In this document: positions 12,201 through 21,300 of the stretch, piece by piece
Layout of the letters: each line of letters starts with the position of its first letter
Numbering within the stretch: the first letter of the stretch is position 1
Source of the DNA: Nemertoderma westbladi
Taxonomy: Eukaryota; Xenacoelomorpha; Nemertodermatida; Nemertodermatidae
NCBI GenBank assembly: GCA_032718475.1
Contig: JAUCBJ010008553.1
Coordinates: 29,319-93,318 of the forward strand
Direction of reading: 5' to 3'
Length of the DNA: 64,000 nt
Made by a program: the position numbers and the translations under genes
The notes under the pieces: model-generated
Database searches by the model: none
Told to the model about the DNA's origin: nothing
What the model saw: the letters and a program-made list of their open reading frames with translations, nothing else

Positions 12201-14396
12201 TTTTAAAATTTGAAGTGCCACGCCCACTTCTTAGGTGCACGAAAAATAGCATCCAGTTCAATTTTCGGAAATGGAATATAATCACATTCGATTCAGCGTA
12301 GTGAAAAACCTACTAATGCTAGCCAACAATACCACACTATTACTGTAGTTTTTAGAATATCAAAAAATGTATATTTTGTCCTGGGACTACTTCTATTTTT
12401 CATGTGAAAATTATTACACCCACCTTATGAAATTTTCATTTTTTTGGATTTGAAAATGTTCTTCGATAATTCTTTCACCTACAGCCCAAATTTCGTAGAA
12501 TTTTATTGGATGATTACAAAAATACAGCGGGGGGGGGGCGAATCGACCCCCCGCCAGTGCTGCTAATGGTCTAAACACCCCAGTGGTAATAGGGTTAACC
12601 CTATTAAAAACTCGGGGGTTGGGGGTCAATATGACCCCCACCCCCTGTAGTTTTTTTGTTATAATTCTGAAACAAACGCAGTTGTGCATCTGAAATTTTA
12701 TGAATTTTCTTAAAAATATATTGTCTTCTTAATAGTGAAAACAGTTTTCAAAAATATTTGGTAGTTTTCGAGTTATACAGTAGTAAAAATTTTTAACAAT
12801 TTTTTGAGACGTTGAAAATGACATTTCATGAAATATTATTTGTAACATATCTATTTTTGATTTACACTGGTTTTTGTGGTGTTTGCCATTAGAAGAAATT
12901 CATATAAATTAATTTAGAAATTTTAAACTTGCTTTTTTCGGCGGGTGCCCATGCCCAATTTTGTTGCCAGCACCAAATAAATTTGTAAATTGATTATTTG
13001 AACCTGTTTTTTACGCAATAGGGGTTTTTGAGGTTCTGGTATCGATGGAATATATACGAGTTGCACCACGCGTAGTTTTCGCGTACCACTTGTATTTTTC
13101 GATGCTGTGTGCAAATTTTGGTGCCAGCACGAAATGTTGAAATTCCTTTCAATAGTTCAATTGCGTGTGACAACTTATTTCTCGCGTTTTAGAGGTTTAT
13201 GGAGTTCTGAATTCAACGGAATAAATAATTATTTAACGAGACATCTAAAACTTGTATTTTTCGGAAGTGGGCGCAAAATATGGTGCTAGAACCGAATTTT
13301 GAAAACCCTCAAATATCAATTGATTGTGTCACCTTGTTTCTTGCATTATACAGTACGTATTTGTGAGGGTCCTGAAATCAATGGAATAAGTAAAAATTGC
13401 ATAATAGTTTTCAAACATGAATTTTTCATCGGTGGGTGAAAATTGTAGTGTCAGCACCAAATTTTTGAAAATAAGCAAATTGATCAATAGATAGTATCAT
13501 CTTGTTTCTTGCGTTATACGGGTTTATCATGTTGTTTCTTGCGTTATACGGGTTTATGAGGGTCCTGAATCTGATGGAATCAATAAAAACCGCACTGGCT
13601 TTTTGGTGATGGGTACGAAATTTGGTGCTAGAACCATAATTTGTCATATTACGCCGAAAAATACAAGTAGCAATGATCTGGCATATTAGAAATGTATTCC
13701 ATTAGAATCAGCGCTCTAGAAAACCTGAAAATGTGAATTTATAGCATCGTATAAGAGAATTAAAAATTTTGTGGGGTTAAGGTTCTATTACTTATGGCAG
13801 TAGTTGTAACAATACTTTTATATGAGAGTCCAGGTCCCGGGTTCATTGACTGTGTCAAGTACAATGAACACATCTCCAATCAGACTTTATAGCTATACAA
13901 CATTGGAGGTGTATCGTTGGTCCCCCTAGTTTGACACTTGAACAGAGCCTCCGCCCCCGCTTACAGGCCATTGCTTTCACTGTGAGGACCAGCCAGTGCA
14001 TAATCTTGTGCTTTGGCCGCCTTATGGACTGAATAAACATGGTGTACAGCCCATGACTTTCTTAAGACGCATCTTAAAGGACACTGGCCTTGAAGATGCT
14101 GATGATCTAGCAAATATCATGGGTGTTAGGGAGTTGTGGCGGCGCAATTTTGTCGACAATCCGGCACAGCATTCTTAATATATATGTAATGTATATAATG
14201 CAGCTACAATGGAGCATGCCGTGATACCGATCGTAGTAGTACTGTAGGCTCATGTAGAAAATAATACTTGATTCAAAATGATACCTACACAAATAGCTTG
14301 AAAGCTGAAACGGAGTTCCTACCTTAAGCTCAATCTTTCTTCCCTGACAGTTCCAATTATCACTCCAACCTTCAATCGACAGTCCCAAGTTTCCAT
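3031..14396 (-). CDS. NADPH-dependent FMN reductase-like flavoprotein, four exons
   Basis: The coding sequence joins 14396-14323, 5865-5755, 4552-4349 and 3265-3031: 624 nt, 207 aa. Three GT-AG introns, all in phase 2, keep one frame throughout. The product fits the flavodoxin-like FMN_red fold, which transfers hydride from NAD(P)H via bound FMN to flavins or quinones, usually in the cytosol. Visible motifs: a first beta strand and phosphate-binding loop VGVIIGTVREERLSLR (about 10-25), CGEYNHCIPSAMKN (88-101) matching the family EYN..P..LKN signature, GGMRAAMQMRAL (127-138), and a C-terminal helix LLDQIEWYARGL. Length suits the family (about 180-200 aa). The start ATG has A at -3 and G at +4. 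Intron 1 is 8.46 kb and filled with a minisatellite and transposons. No frame break was found, so I regard the gene as intact. The natural substrate cannot be inferred. Confidence 0.9.
4023..4060. repeat. AATG tetranucleotide microsatellite in intron 3
   Basis: About nine uninterrupted AATG (TGAA) units lie inside intron 3 (3266-4348). The rest of the intron is AT-rich with several TACCGGTA words and no other feature. Confidence 0.9.
4349..4552 (-). CDS. FMN reductase exon 3 (flavin-site motif)
   Basis: The acceptor is CTTTGTAG|G and the donor ATGAG|GTTCGT. It encodes DISEAPSW... through the CGEYNHCIPSAMKN signature and the ...GGM loop. A competing GT six bases further on would shift exon 4 out of frame, so GTTCGT is chosen. 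204 nt. Confidence 0.92.
4915..5385. repeat. 13-bp minisatellite in intron 2
   Basis: About 36 copies of a 13-bp unit (CACGAAGACCTGT and variants CACGGAGACCTGT, CACGATGACCTGT) inside intron 2 (4553-5754). Three units make 39 nt, which explains the spurious HEDLSRRPVTETC peptide frames on the plus strand. The remainder of the intron shows nothing recognisable. Confidence 0.93.
5755..5865 (-). CDS. FMN reductase exon 2
   Basis: The acceptor is ...ACATTTTAG|A and the donor CATTACAC|GTAAGG. It encodes VSRFIEAQLKKRNLEVYVCD and on to KPLHHY: the first helix and second strand of the flavodoxin fold. It enters with one base completing Arg25 and leaves with two bases of Thr62. 111 nt. Confidence 0.9.
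6731..10383. repeat. 28/29-bp minisatellite, about 128 copies, in FMN reductase intron 1
   Basis: Tandem units share GGTGTAACAGGAGTGGATGA and then differ: GTATACGGGG or GTAAACGGGG (29 bp) versus GTAAAGGGG (28 bp), with AGTAGTGG and GAGAAAAG variants. A 28+29 pair is 57 bp, a multiple of three. The repeat has no TTA, CTA or TCA, so two minus-strand frames stay open for over 3.7 kb (6658-10575 and 6708-10451). These are composition artefacts, not proteins. The host intron spans 5866-14322. The flanks 5866-6730 and 10384-10790 hold no gene I can support. Confidence 0.95.
11175..12594 (+). mobile_element. TTAA-flanked MITE, family A
   Basis: The termini are CCCTATTACCACTGGGG and its exact reverse complement (17 bp), flanked by TTAA at 11171-11174 and 12595-12598. 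Subterminal G tracts followed by CGAATCG occur near both ends. The interior has six modules centred on GGTGCACC-like palindromes: three forward (11516, 11679, 11850) and three inverted (11913, 12072, 12234), spaced 159-171 bp. The element is therefore a long imperfect palindrome centred near 11880. No transposase. The type fits the piggyBac superfamily. Confidence 0.82.
12599..13776 (+). mobile_element. TTAA-flanked MITE, family B, copy B2 (right end truncated)
   Basis: It starts CCCTATTAAAAACTCGGGGG directly after the TTAA shared with the family A element. A GTCAATATGAC dyad and the same order of sequence as 47836-49355 follow. GGTGCCAGCACC-type centres lie near 12963, 13120, 13282, 13447 and 13624. 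The right side stops at the point equivalent to about 48958 of copy B4 and keeps only GGG before TTAA (13777-13780), so several hundred bases and most of the right inverted repeat are missing. Confidence 0.78.
14323..14396 (-). CDS. FMN reductase exon 1
   Basis: It encodes METWDC then the first strand and phosphate loop ending ...RLSL plus two bases (AG). The donor is AG|GTAGGAAC. The exon is too short to show as a long ORF; it was found by searching for the missing GxxR loop upstream of exon 2. The ATG at 14396 has A at -3 and G at +4. Confidence 0.88.
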
Positions 14397-15521
14397 TATA
14401 TGTCGTATCTATGGAACCGGTATGTTGCTACGCCAGTAGACAGTCAGTAATAATTATAAAAATTGAAAATTAAACTTATCTTGGCTAAAAAAATGTTAAA
14501 AAATTAAAAAAAAAAAGTTATGAACTGATGTACTATACGATAAGGTTATCTACGCGTTTATATTAAATATTTTACATAGTATTCACTTAGCGTTGAACAC
14601 ATCAGATCTTTTTGCTAAACCAAGTTTAAAATAATATAAAAAAAACTTTAAATTATCAAAAGAACCGAAGATATCAAATGAACTGTTAGCACGAAACTTG
14701 AGTTTGTTGAAAAAAACTTATAAGATTTGTTCAGATTTTTCCTACTTATTAGTTGTCAATTCGTTGACCGAGTCACATGGCGATCGAGAGATGATATAAG
14801 AAAATAATTTTAAATTGCCTATATAAAATGCTTAATTAAATTTATTTACTTTTCCGGAGTACTTAATCATTAGGGCCCGTAGTTACTATTAGTGTAAAGT
14901 GCAGTACAACAAAATTGTTTAGCGGGTGTGATGAATATCCTTTCACAACCTACTGTAATCAATCAATTCTACGACATGTTGAATTAACCATCATCAGGCT
15001 CTGGTACATATATATGTACAATATACGTGTACATCATAAGCCTATATAATATGTACATTACAGAGGAAGCCTTAGTTAATTAGTGCAATGGGAGGAATGG
15101 AAGTTACGGGTCGATAATACATTACTCACGCTCAACCTACACGTTATTATATATGATGTATTTATCTTTACAATGCGAAATGTAATAAGGGAAATTCTTA
15201 GCGCCATCGGATTCCTTACCCTAGGCGCCGCCCATTCGTTAGTATTTAATTTATCCTCGCTGTGTCTTTTCATGTGAATTGTGATATAGTGTAGTTTCAG
15301 AATTCACAACGCGGATTTTGTTAATTAAAAGAGGATGATATTTTATGAAACAAGTTTCAAACTTAATTTAATTTCATGGGAAACACAAATTTGACCTAGT
15401 ACCAATCTATTGGTACTGCTGGTATTAATAACACTTTCCATCTAATTTCAAAACTGATTAATAACTATTTACATACTACAACTACTTCTACTAGGATCGG
15501 CATGCTGTATTGCAGTTGCAT
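14397..15521. other. no gene seen upstream of FMN reductase exon 1
   Basis: AT-rich DNA upstream of the minus-strand start codon; it would hold the promoter and 5' UTR. I find no convincing TATA box or further exon. Confidence 0.5.
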
Positions 15522-15524
15522 TTT

Positions 15525-15745
15525 AAGAATGCTGTGCCGGCTTGTCAACAAAATTGCACCGCCACAACTCCCTATCACCCATGACATTTGCTAGATCATC
15601 CGCATCTTCAAGGCCAGTGTCCTTTAAGATGCGTCCCAAGAAAGTCATTGGCTGTCCACCATGCTTATTCACTCCATGAGGCTGCCAAAGTACAAGATTA
15701 TGCATTGGCTGGTCCTCACGGCGAAAGCAATGTCCTGCAAAGCTT
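15525..15745 (-). pseudogene. LINE C-terminal tail fragment, inverted relative to 13777-14180
   Basis: It encodes HNLVLWQPHGVNKHGGQPMT and LGRILKDTGLEDADDLANVM then a stop, nearly the same tail as at about 13990-14180 but on the other strand. The two fragments flank FMN reductase exon 1 as inverted repeats with about 1.3 kb between them. Only the 3' end is present, as expected from 5'-truncated insertion. Confidence 0.85.
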
Positions 15746-15792
15746 CATAAGCAAAGCTTCAAACTATTGACACCATTGTGTGTGCAAAGTAG

Positions 15793-15867
15793 CACTTTTC
15801 AGCGTTATGACACGAGTTTATTTATGTGTTTACGCAAATAAACAAGGGTCTTTAACGCTGAAAAGTG
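15793..15867. other. perfect 15-bp inverted repeat (hairpin)
   Basis: CACTTTTCAGCGTTA at 15793-15807 pairs exactly with TAACGCTGAAAAGTG at 15853-15867. It sits just outside the inverted-repeat element that follows and shares its CAGCGTT words. Confidence 0.7.
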
Positions 15868-15891
15868 ACCTTTGAAACCAATGATGTATGT

Positions 15892-16473
15892 AATTTTGTT
15901 ACATTATGTCAACTTATCAGCGTTCGGTATGTGAAGAAAGGATTTTATGGATGTTCATTTATACATTTTAATCATGTATTATATCGAATATAAGTGAAAT
16001 TTATTAACAGGTTACACAGTATTAATTAATACATTTATATCTAATTAAAGTTTATTGTTGTTATCTCCTGCATGGATGTGATAAATCGTCCATCTTGAGT
16101 TTCGTCGACTGAAGCAAACTGAGTCATCCGTTCAGTTTTACTGAACACTGTCGCCATTTTCTTTGCTCAATTTCTGTATAAAGTGTCTACTATTGGACGT
16201 TTACAGTACACTTTAAACAATTATTTACATACTGTAGAGTAGACAGACAGTCCTGTGGTCTCGTCACTGCAAACTGGATAATATAGCAGCATATAGTAGC
16301 ATTAACATAAATGTAAAGAATACATTGTGGAAAACGGTAATTTAAGTTGTTTCCATGTTATTAATTACTTTGCAGCATTCCGTCCTATAGGCCGCAACGT
16401 TGCAAAGTAGTACTTTGCAGCGTTACGAGTAATTCATCAGAACGCTGATAAGTTGGCAAAATGTAACAAAATT
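15892..16473. mobile_element. inverted-repeat element (MITE-like), about 580 bp
   Basis: A 34-nt arm at 15892-15925 (AATTTTGTTACATTATG... CAGCGTTC) matches the reverse complement of 16440-16473 at 32 of 34 positions. Inside is a near-palindrome GCAAAGTAGTACTTTGC (16402-16418). A third copy of the arm, alone, is at 30035-30072. No ORF of note. Family unknown; target duplication not resolved. Confidence 0.65.
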
Positions 16474-16479
16474 TATTAC

Positions 16480-17150
16480 TAAATTACAAGATTTAGTTGT
16501 TGAAAATCTATAAAATATTTTCATGGTACAATAATTTATTATTTTTTATAAATAGTGTACATGTTCCAAAAAATATATAGATACTTTTCCAAATTAACCG
16601 TTAGTGTTTTTTTTAACTATTCTGCAAATCCGATAATAGTGTAGCTAAAAACAGTATTTTCATGGTATTTTCGTGGCAGTAAGACAAAAACGCTGAAACA
16701 CTGAATAAGTTTGGTTACAGGTTTTGAATAACAAAAGACTGATTGATGATTCCAAATCCCAACTAATCCTGCACTCCCACATCTTGTACGGCTTTTCGTT
16801 GCATTTCCATCGTATTCGTATAGAGAAAGTTGCACCTGGCAATTAAATCAAACGTCATTCCTTTGATTGTTTTTAACGAGCGGCAAATATATTTGAAGAA
16901 GATAATAATTATTATAATCAAACGTGAATTTAATGACTTGATCACATCTTTCATCTCCAACTACAAAATCGCTATAAAATAATCGGATCTTTATAAAAAA
17001 TCTTATAAATTTCCTTAAAATAGAGTTGTGACTATCATAACATTATGTTTATTTTGTTCTAAATAATTTAGTGACAAAGTAAGTAAAAACGTATTCAATC
17101 AGAAAATAAATAGCAGAACTGTATTTTCCACCGACCCTTGGACGTATAAT
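16480..17150. other. no gene seen
   Basis: AT-rich. Minus-strand frames at 16617-16960 are short, and I could not find a family or a convincing splice pair for them. Confidence 0.4.
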
Positions 17151-17156
17151 TTATGG

Positions 17157-17261
17157 CACTGAGCGGGCTCAATTGGATTTGTGGCTCGGAGCACTGAGCG
17201 AGCGCAATGCGATTGGTAGCTCGGAGCACTGAGCCAGCTCAATGGGATTGGTGGCTCGGAG
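17157..17261. repeat. 35-bp tandem repeat, 3 copies
   Basis: Units start CACTGAGC at 17157, 17192 and 17227 and end GGCTCGGAG. It is GC-rich against an AT-rich background. From 17262 to 17930 nothing recognisable is seen except a short inverted repeat (GGATTCGTGG ... CCACGAACCCC, about 17637-17680). Confidence 0.85.
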
Positions 17262-17934
17262 AGCATCAAACACATGCATGGTGGTATTAATATGAAAACA
17301 ATAAAAAATAAATAAAATAGGACATGGGGTCTTATTCCCTCAGATACTACCTAGCATTTATGGCCACTTGGGCCATTGTTAGTACTCAGGCACTAAGGCC
17401 CATTAAAAAACAAAATACCAAATCGATTTTAGTGCTACATATCCCAACCCAACTACCACAGGAAAAACTACACCAAACCATACAGTAACTACAGGTACCG
17501 GTAAGTATTGCACGAAATAGGCTATCTTATAAATTACGAAAAATATATAGGACATTTTGTCCGCCGAAAAGGTAAGTCTAAGTAATAAATTTTATAAAAA
17601 TAAAAGGGTTTCGGAGATTTAAACACTGTACCCTGGGATTCGTGGTTCTCCTCATCAGCAGTGTGCCACGAACCCCACCCCTAACCTAACAAAACTGCAC
17701 CACTAAATTAAGACAATGACCAATAAATAAGAAATCCCACCGTACCTCCCCCAGAGTTGAAACCACCCACCCCCAATGTATGTTACCATCAGCCCCAAAT
17801 GCATAAACATGATTCCCCACTGAATGCAACCAACCCCAAATTAGCACCTACCGGTATGTACAGATAAATTATCAGATTTTTAAACAAAATTGCGCAGATG
17901 TCAGAAAATGCCCCTGTAAATATATAATGCATGG

Positions 17935-18397
17935 TGGTGAACTAGCAATATCCTTTGGGAAACAGAGTGGAATGGTTACTGTGGAAGATCACCCAGGGTG
18001 GTGAACAGTGATTCCTTTAGGAAACAGAGTGGAAGGGTGTACTGTCAGACTGTGGAAGATCACCCATGGTGGTGAACAGGCATTCCTTTAGGACACAGAG
18101 TGGAAGGGTTTACTGTGGAAGATCACCCTTGATGGTGAACAGGCATTCATTTAGGAAACAGAGTGGAATGGTTTACAGTAGATGATCACCCATTGTGGTG
18201 AACAGGCATTCATTTAGGAAACAGAGTTGAAGGGTTTACTGTGGAAAATAAAACATGCATGGAGGTGAACTGGCAATATCCTTTGGGAAACAGAGTGGAA
18301 GGGTTTGCTGTGGAAGTTCACTCATGATGATGAACAGGAATTCATTTAGGAAACAGAGTGGAATGGTTTACAGTAGATGATCACCCATTGTGGTGAA
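17935..18397. repeat. about 64-bp tandem repeat, 7 copies
   Basis: Units contain GGTGAAC, TTTAGGAAACAGAGTGGAA and TACTGTGGAAGATCACCC, with a period of 63-71 bp. The last unit runs directly into the 33-bp array: TTTACAGTAG...GAACAG joins TATAGGCAG. Confidence 0.88.
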
Positions 18398-21300
18398 CAG
18401 TATAGGCAGTTCGCAGCTATTACAGTAGTACAGTATAGGCAGTTCGCAGCTATTACAGTAGTACAGTATAGGCAGTTCGCAGCTATTACAGTAGTACAGT
18501 ATAGGCAGTTCGCAGCTATTACAGTAGTACAGTATAGGCAGTTCGCAGCTATTACAGTAAGTACAGTATAGGCAGTTCGCAGCTATTACAGTAGTACAGT
18601 ATAGGCAGTTCGAAGCTATTACAGTAGTACAGTATAGGCAGTTCGCAGCTATTACAGTAGTACGGTATAGGCAGTTCGCAGCTATTACAGTAGTACAGTA
18701 TAGGCAGTTTGCAGCTATTGCAGTAGTACAGTATAGGCAGTTCGCAGCTATTACAGTAGTACAGTATAGGCAGTTCGAAGCTATTACAGTAGTACAGTAT
18801 AGGCAGTTCGCAGCTATTACAGTAGTACAGTATAGGCAGTTCGCAGCTATTACAGTAAGTACAGTATAGGCAGTTCGCAGCTATTACAGTAGTACAGTAT
18901 AGGCAGTTCGCAGCTATTACAGTAGTACAGTATAGGCAGTTCGCAGCTATTACAGTAGTACAGTATAGGCAGTTCGAAGCTATTACAGTAGTACAGTATA
19001 GGCAGTTCGAAGCTATTACAGTAAGTACAGTATAGGCAGTTCGCAGCTATTGCAGTAGTACAGTATAGGCAGTTCGCAGCTATTAAAGTAGTACAGTATA
19101 GGCAGTTCCCAGCTATTACAGTAGTACAGTATAGGCAGTTCGCAGCTATTACAGTAGTACAGTATAGGCAGTTCGCAGCTATTACAGTAGTACAGTATAG
19201 GCAGTTCGCAGCTATTACAGTAGTACAGTATAGGCAGTTCGCAGCAATTACAGTAGTACAGTATAGGCAGTTCGCAGCTATTACAGTAGTACAGTATAGG
19301 CAGTTCGCAGCTATTACAGTAGTACAGTATAGGCAGTTCGCAGCTATTACAGTAGTACAGTATAGGCAGTTCGCAGCAATTACAGTAGTACAGTATAGGC
19401 AGTTCGCAGCTATTACAGTAGTACAGTATAGGCAGTTCGCAGCTATTACAGTAGTACAGTATAGGCAGTTCGCAGCTATTACAGTAAGTACAGTATAGGC
19501 AGTTCGCAGCTATTACAGTAGTACAGTATAGGCAGTTCGAAGCTATTACAGTAGTACAGTATAGGCAGTTCGCAGCTATTACAGTAGTACAGTATAGGCA
19601 GTTCGCAGCTATTACAGTAGTACAGTATAGGCAGTTCGCAGCTATTACAGTAGTACAATATAGGCAGTTCGCAGCTATTACAGTAGTACGGTATAGGCAG
19701 TTCGAAGCTATTACAGTAGTACAGTATAGGCAGTACGCAGCTATTACAGTAGTACAGTATAGGCAGTTCGCAGCTATTACAGTAGTACAGTATAGGCAGT
19801 TCGCAGCTATTACAGTAGTACAGTATAGGCAGTTCGCAGCTATTACAGTAGTACAGTATAGGCAGTACGCAGCTATTACAGTAGTACAGTATAGGCAGTT
19901 CGCAGCTATTACAGTAGTACAGTATAGGCAGTTCGCAGCTATTACAGTAGTACAGTATAGGCAGTACGCAGCTATTACAGTAGTACAGTATAGGCAGTTC
20001 GCAGCTATTACAGTAGTACAGTATAGGCAGTTCGCAGCTATTACAGTAGTACAGTATAGGCAGTTCGCAGCTATTACAGTAGTACAGTATAGGCAGTACG
20101 CAGCTATTACAGTAGTACAGTATAGGCAGTTCGCAGCTATTACAGTAGTACAGTATAGGCAGTTCGCAGCTATTACAGTAGTACAGTATAGGCAGTTCGC
20201 AGCTATTACAGTAGTACAGTATAGGCAGTACGCAGCTATTACAGTAGTACAGTATAGGCAGTTCGCAGCTATTACAGTAGTACAGTATAGGCAGTTCGCA
20301 GCTATTACAGTAGTACAGTATAGGCAGTACGCAGCTATTACAGTAGTACAGTATAGGCAGTTCGCAGCTATTACAGTAGTACAGTATAGGCAGTTCGCAG
20401 CTATTACAGTAGTACAGTATAGGCAGTTCGCAGCTATTACAGTAGTACAGTATAGGCAGTTCGCAGATATTACAGTAGTACAGTATAGGCAGTTCGAAGC
20501 TATTACAGTAAGTACAGTATAGGCAGTTCGAAGCTATTACAGTAGTACAGTATAGGCAGTTCGCAGCTATTACAGTAGTACAGTATAGGCAGTTCGCAGC
20601 TATTACAGTAGTACAGTATAGGCAGTTCGCAGCTATTACAGTAGTACAGTATAGGCAGTTCGCAGCTATTACAGTAGTACAGTATAGGCAGTTCGCAGCT
20701 ATTACAGTAGTACAGTATAGGCAGTTCGCAGCTATTACAGTAGTACAGTATAGGCAGTTCGCAGCTATTACAGTAGTACAGTATAGGCAGTTCGCAGATA
20801 TTACAGTAGTACAGTATAGGCAGTTCGAAGCTATTACAGTAAGTACAGTATAGGCAGTTCGAAGCTATTACAGTAGTACAGTATAGGCAGTTCGCAGCTA
20901 TTACAGTAGTACAGTATAGGCAGTTCGCAGCTATTACAGTAGTACAGTATAGGCAGTTCGCAGCTATTACAGTAGTACAGTATAGGCAGTTCGCAGCTAT
21001 TACAGTAGTACAGTATAGGCAGTTCGCAGCTATTACAGTAGTACAATATAGGCAGTTCGCAGCTATTACAGTAGTACGGTATAGGCAGTTCGAAGCTATT
21101 ACAGTAGTACAGTATAGGCAGTTCGAAGCTATTACAGTAGTACAGTATAGGCAGTTCGCAGCTATTACAGTAGTACAGTATAGGCAGTTCGAAGCTATTA
21201 CAGTAAGTACAGTATAGGCAGTTCGCAGCTATTGCAGTAGTACAGTATAGGCAGTTCGCAGCTATTAAAGTAGTACAGTATAGGCAGTTCCCAGCTATTA

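Larger units (their letters stand above)
10797..14180 (+). pseudogene. LINE reverse-transcriptase remnant split by two MITEs
   Basis: 10797-11170 encodes decayed reverse transcriptase with the catalytic-box variant TDLDFADDLEVLS, then VDDFYRLGSSIRKSGEDLRI and LNSLCRICMSHRIKRNL. At least one stop (near 10998) breaks the frame. At 13777-14180 the frame resumes with MAVVVTILLYES and ends with HNLVLWPPYGLN, RRILKDTGLEDADDLANIMG and a stop, a typical C-terminal tail of non-LTR elements. Removing 11175-13780 with one TTAA copy rejoins ...KRNL to KVLLLMAV in frame. It lies antisense in intron 1 of the FMN reductase gene, its tail about 140 bp from exon 1. The clade was not determined. Confidence 0.85.

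Noticed and set aside
16617-16960. Minus ORFs of 60-72 aa as exons
   Set aside because: An acceptor-like CAG exists, but there is no matching donor, no family similarity, and composition is like intergenic DNA.
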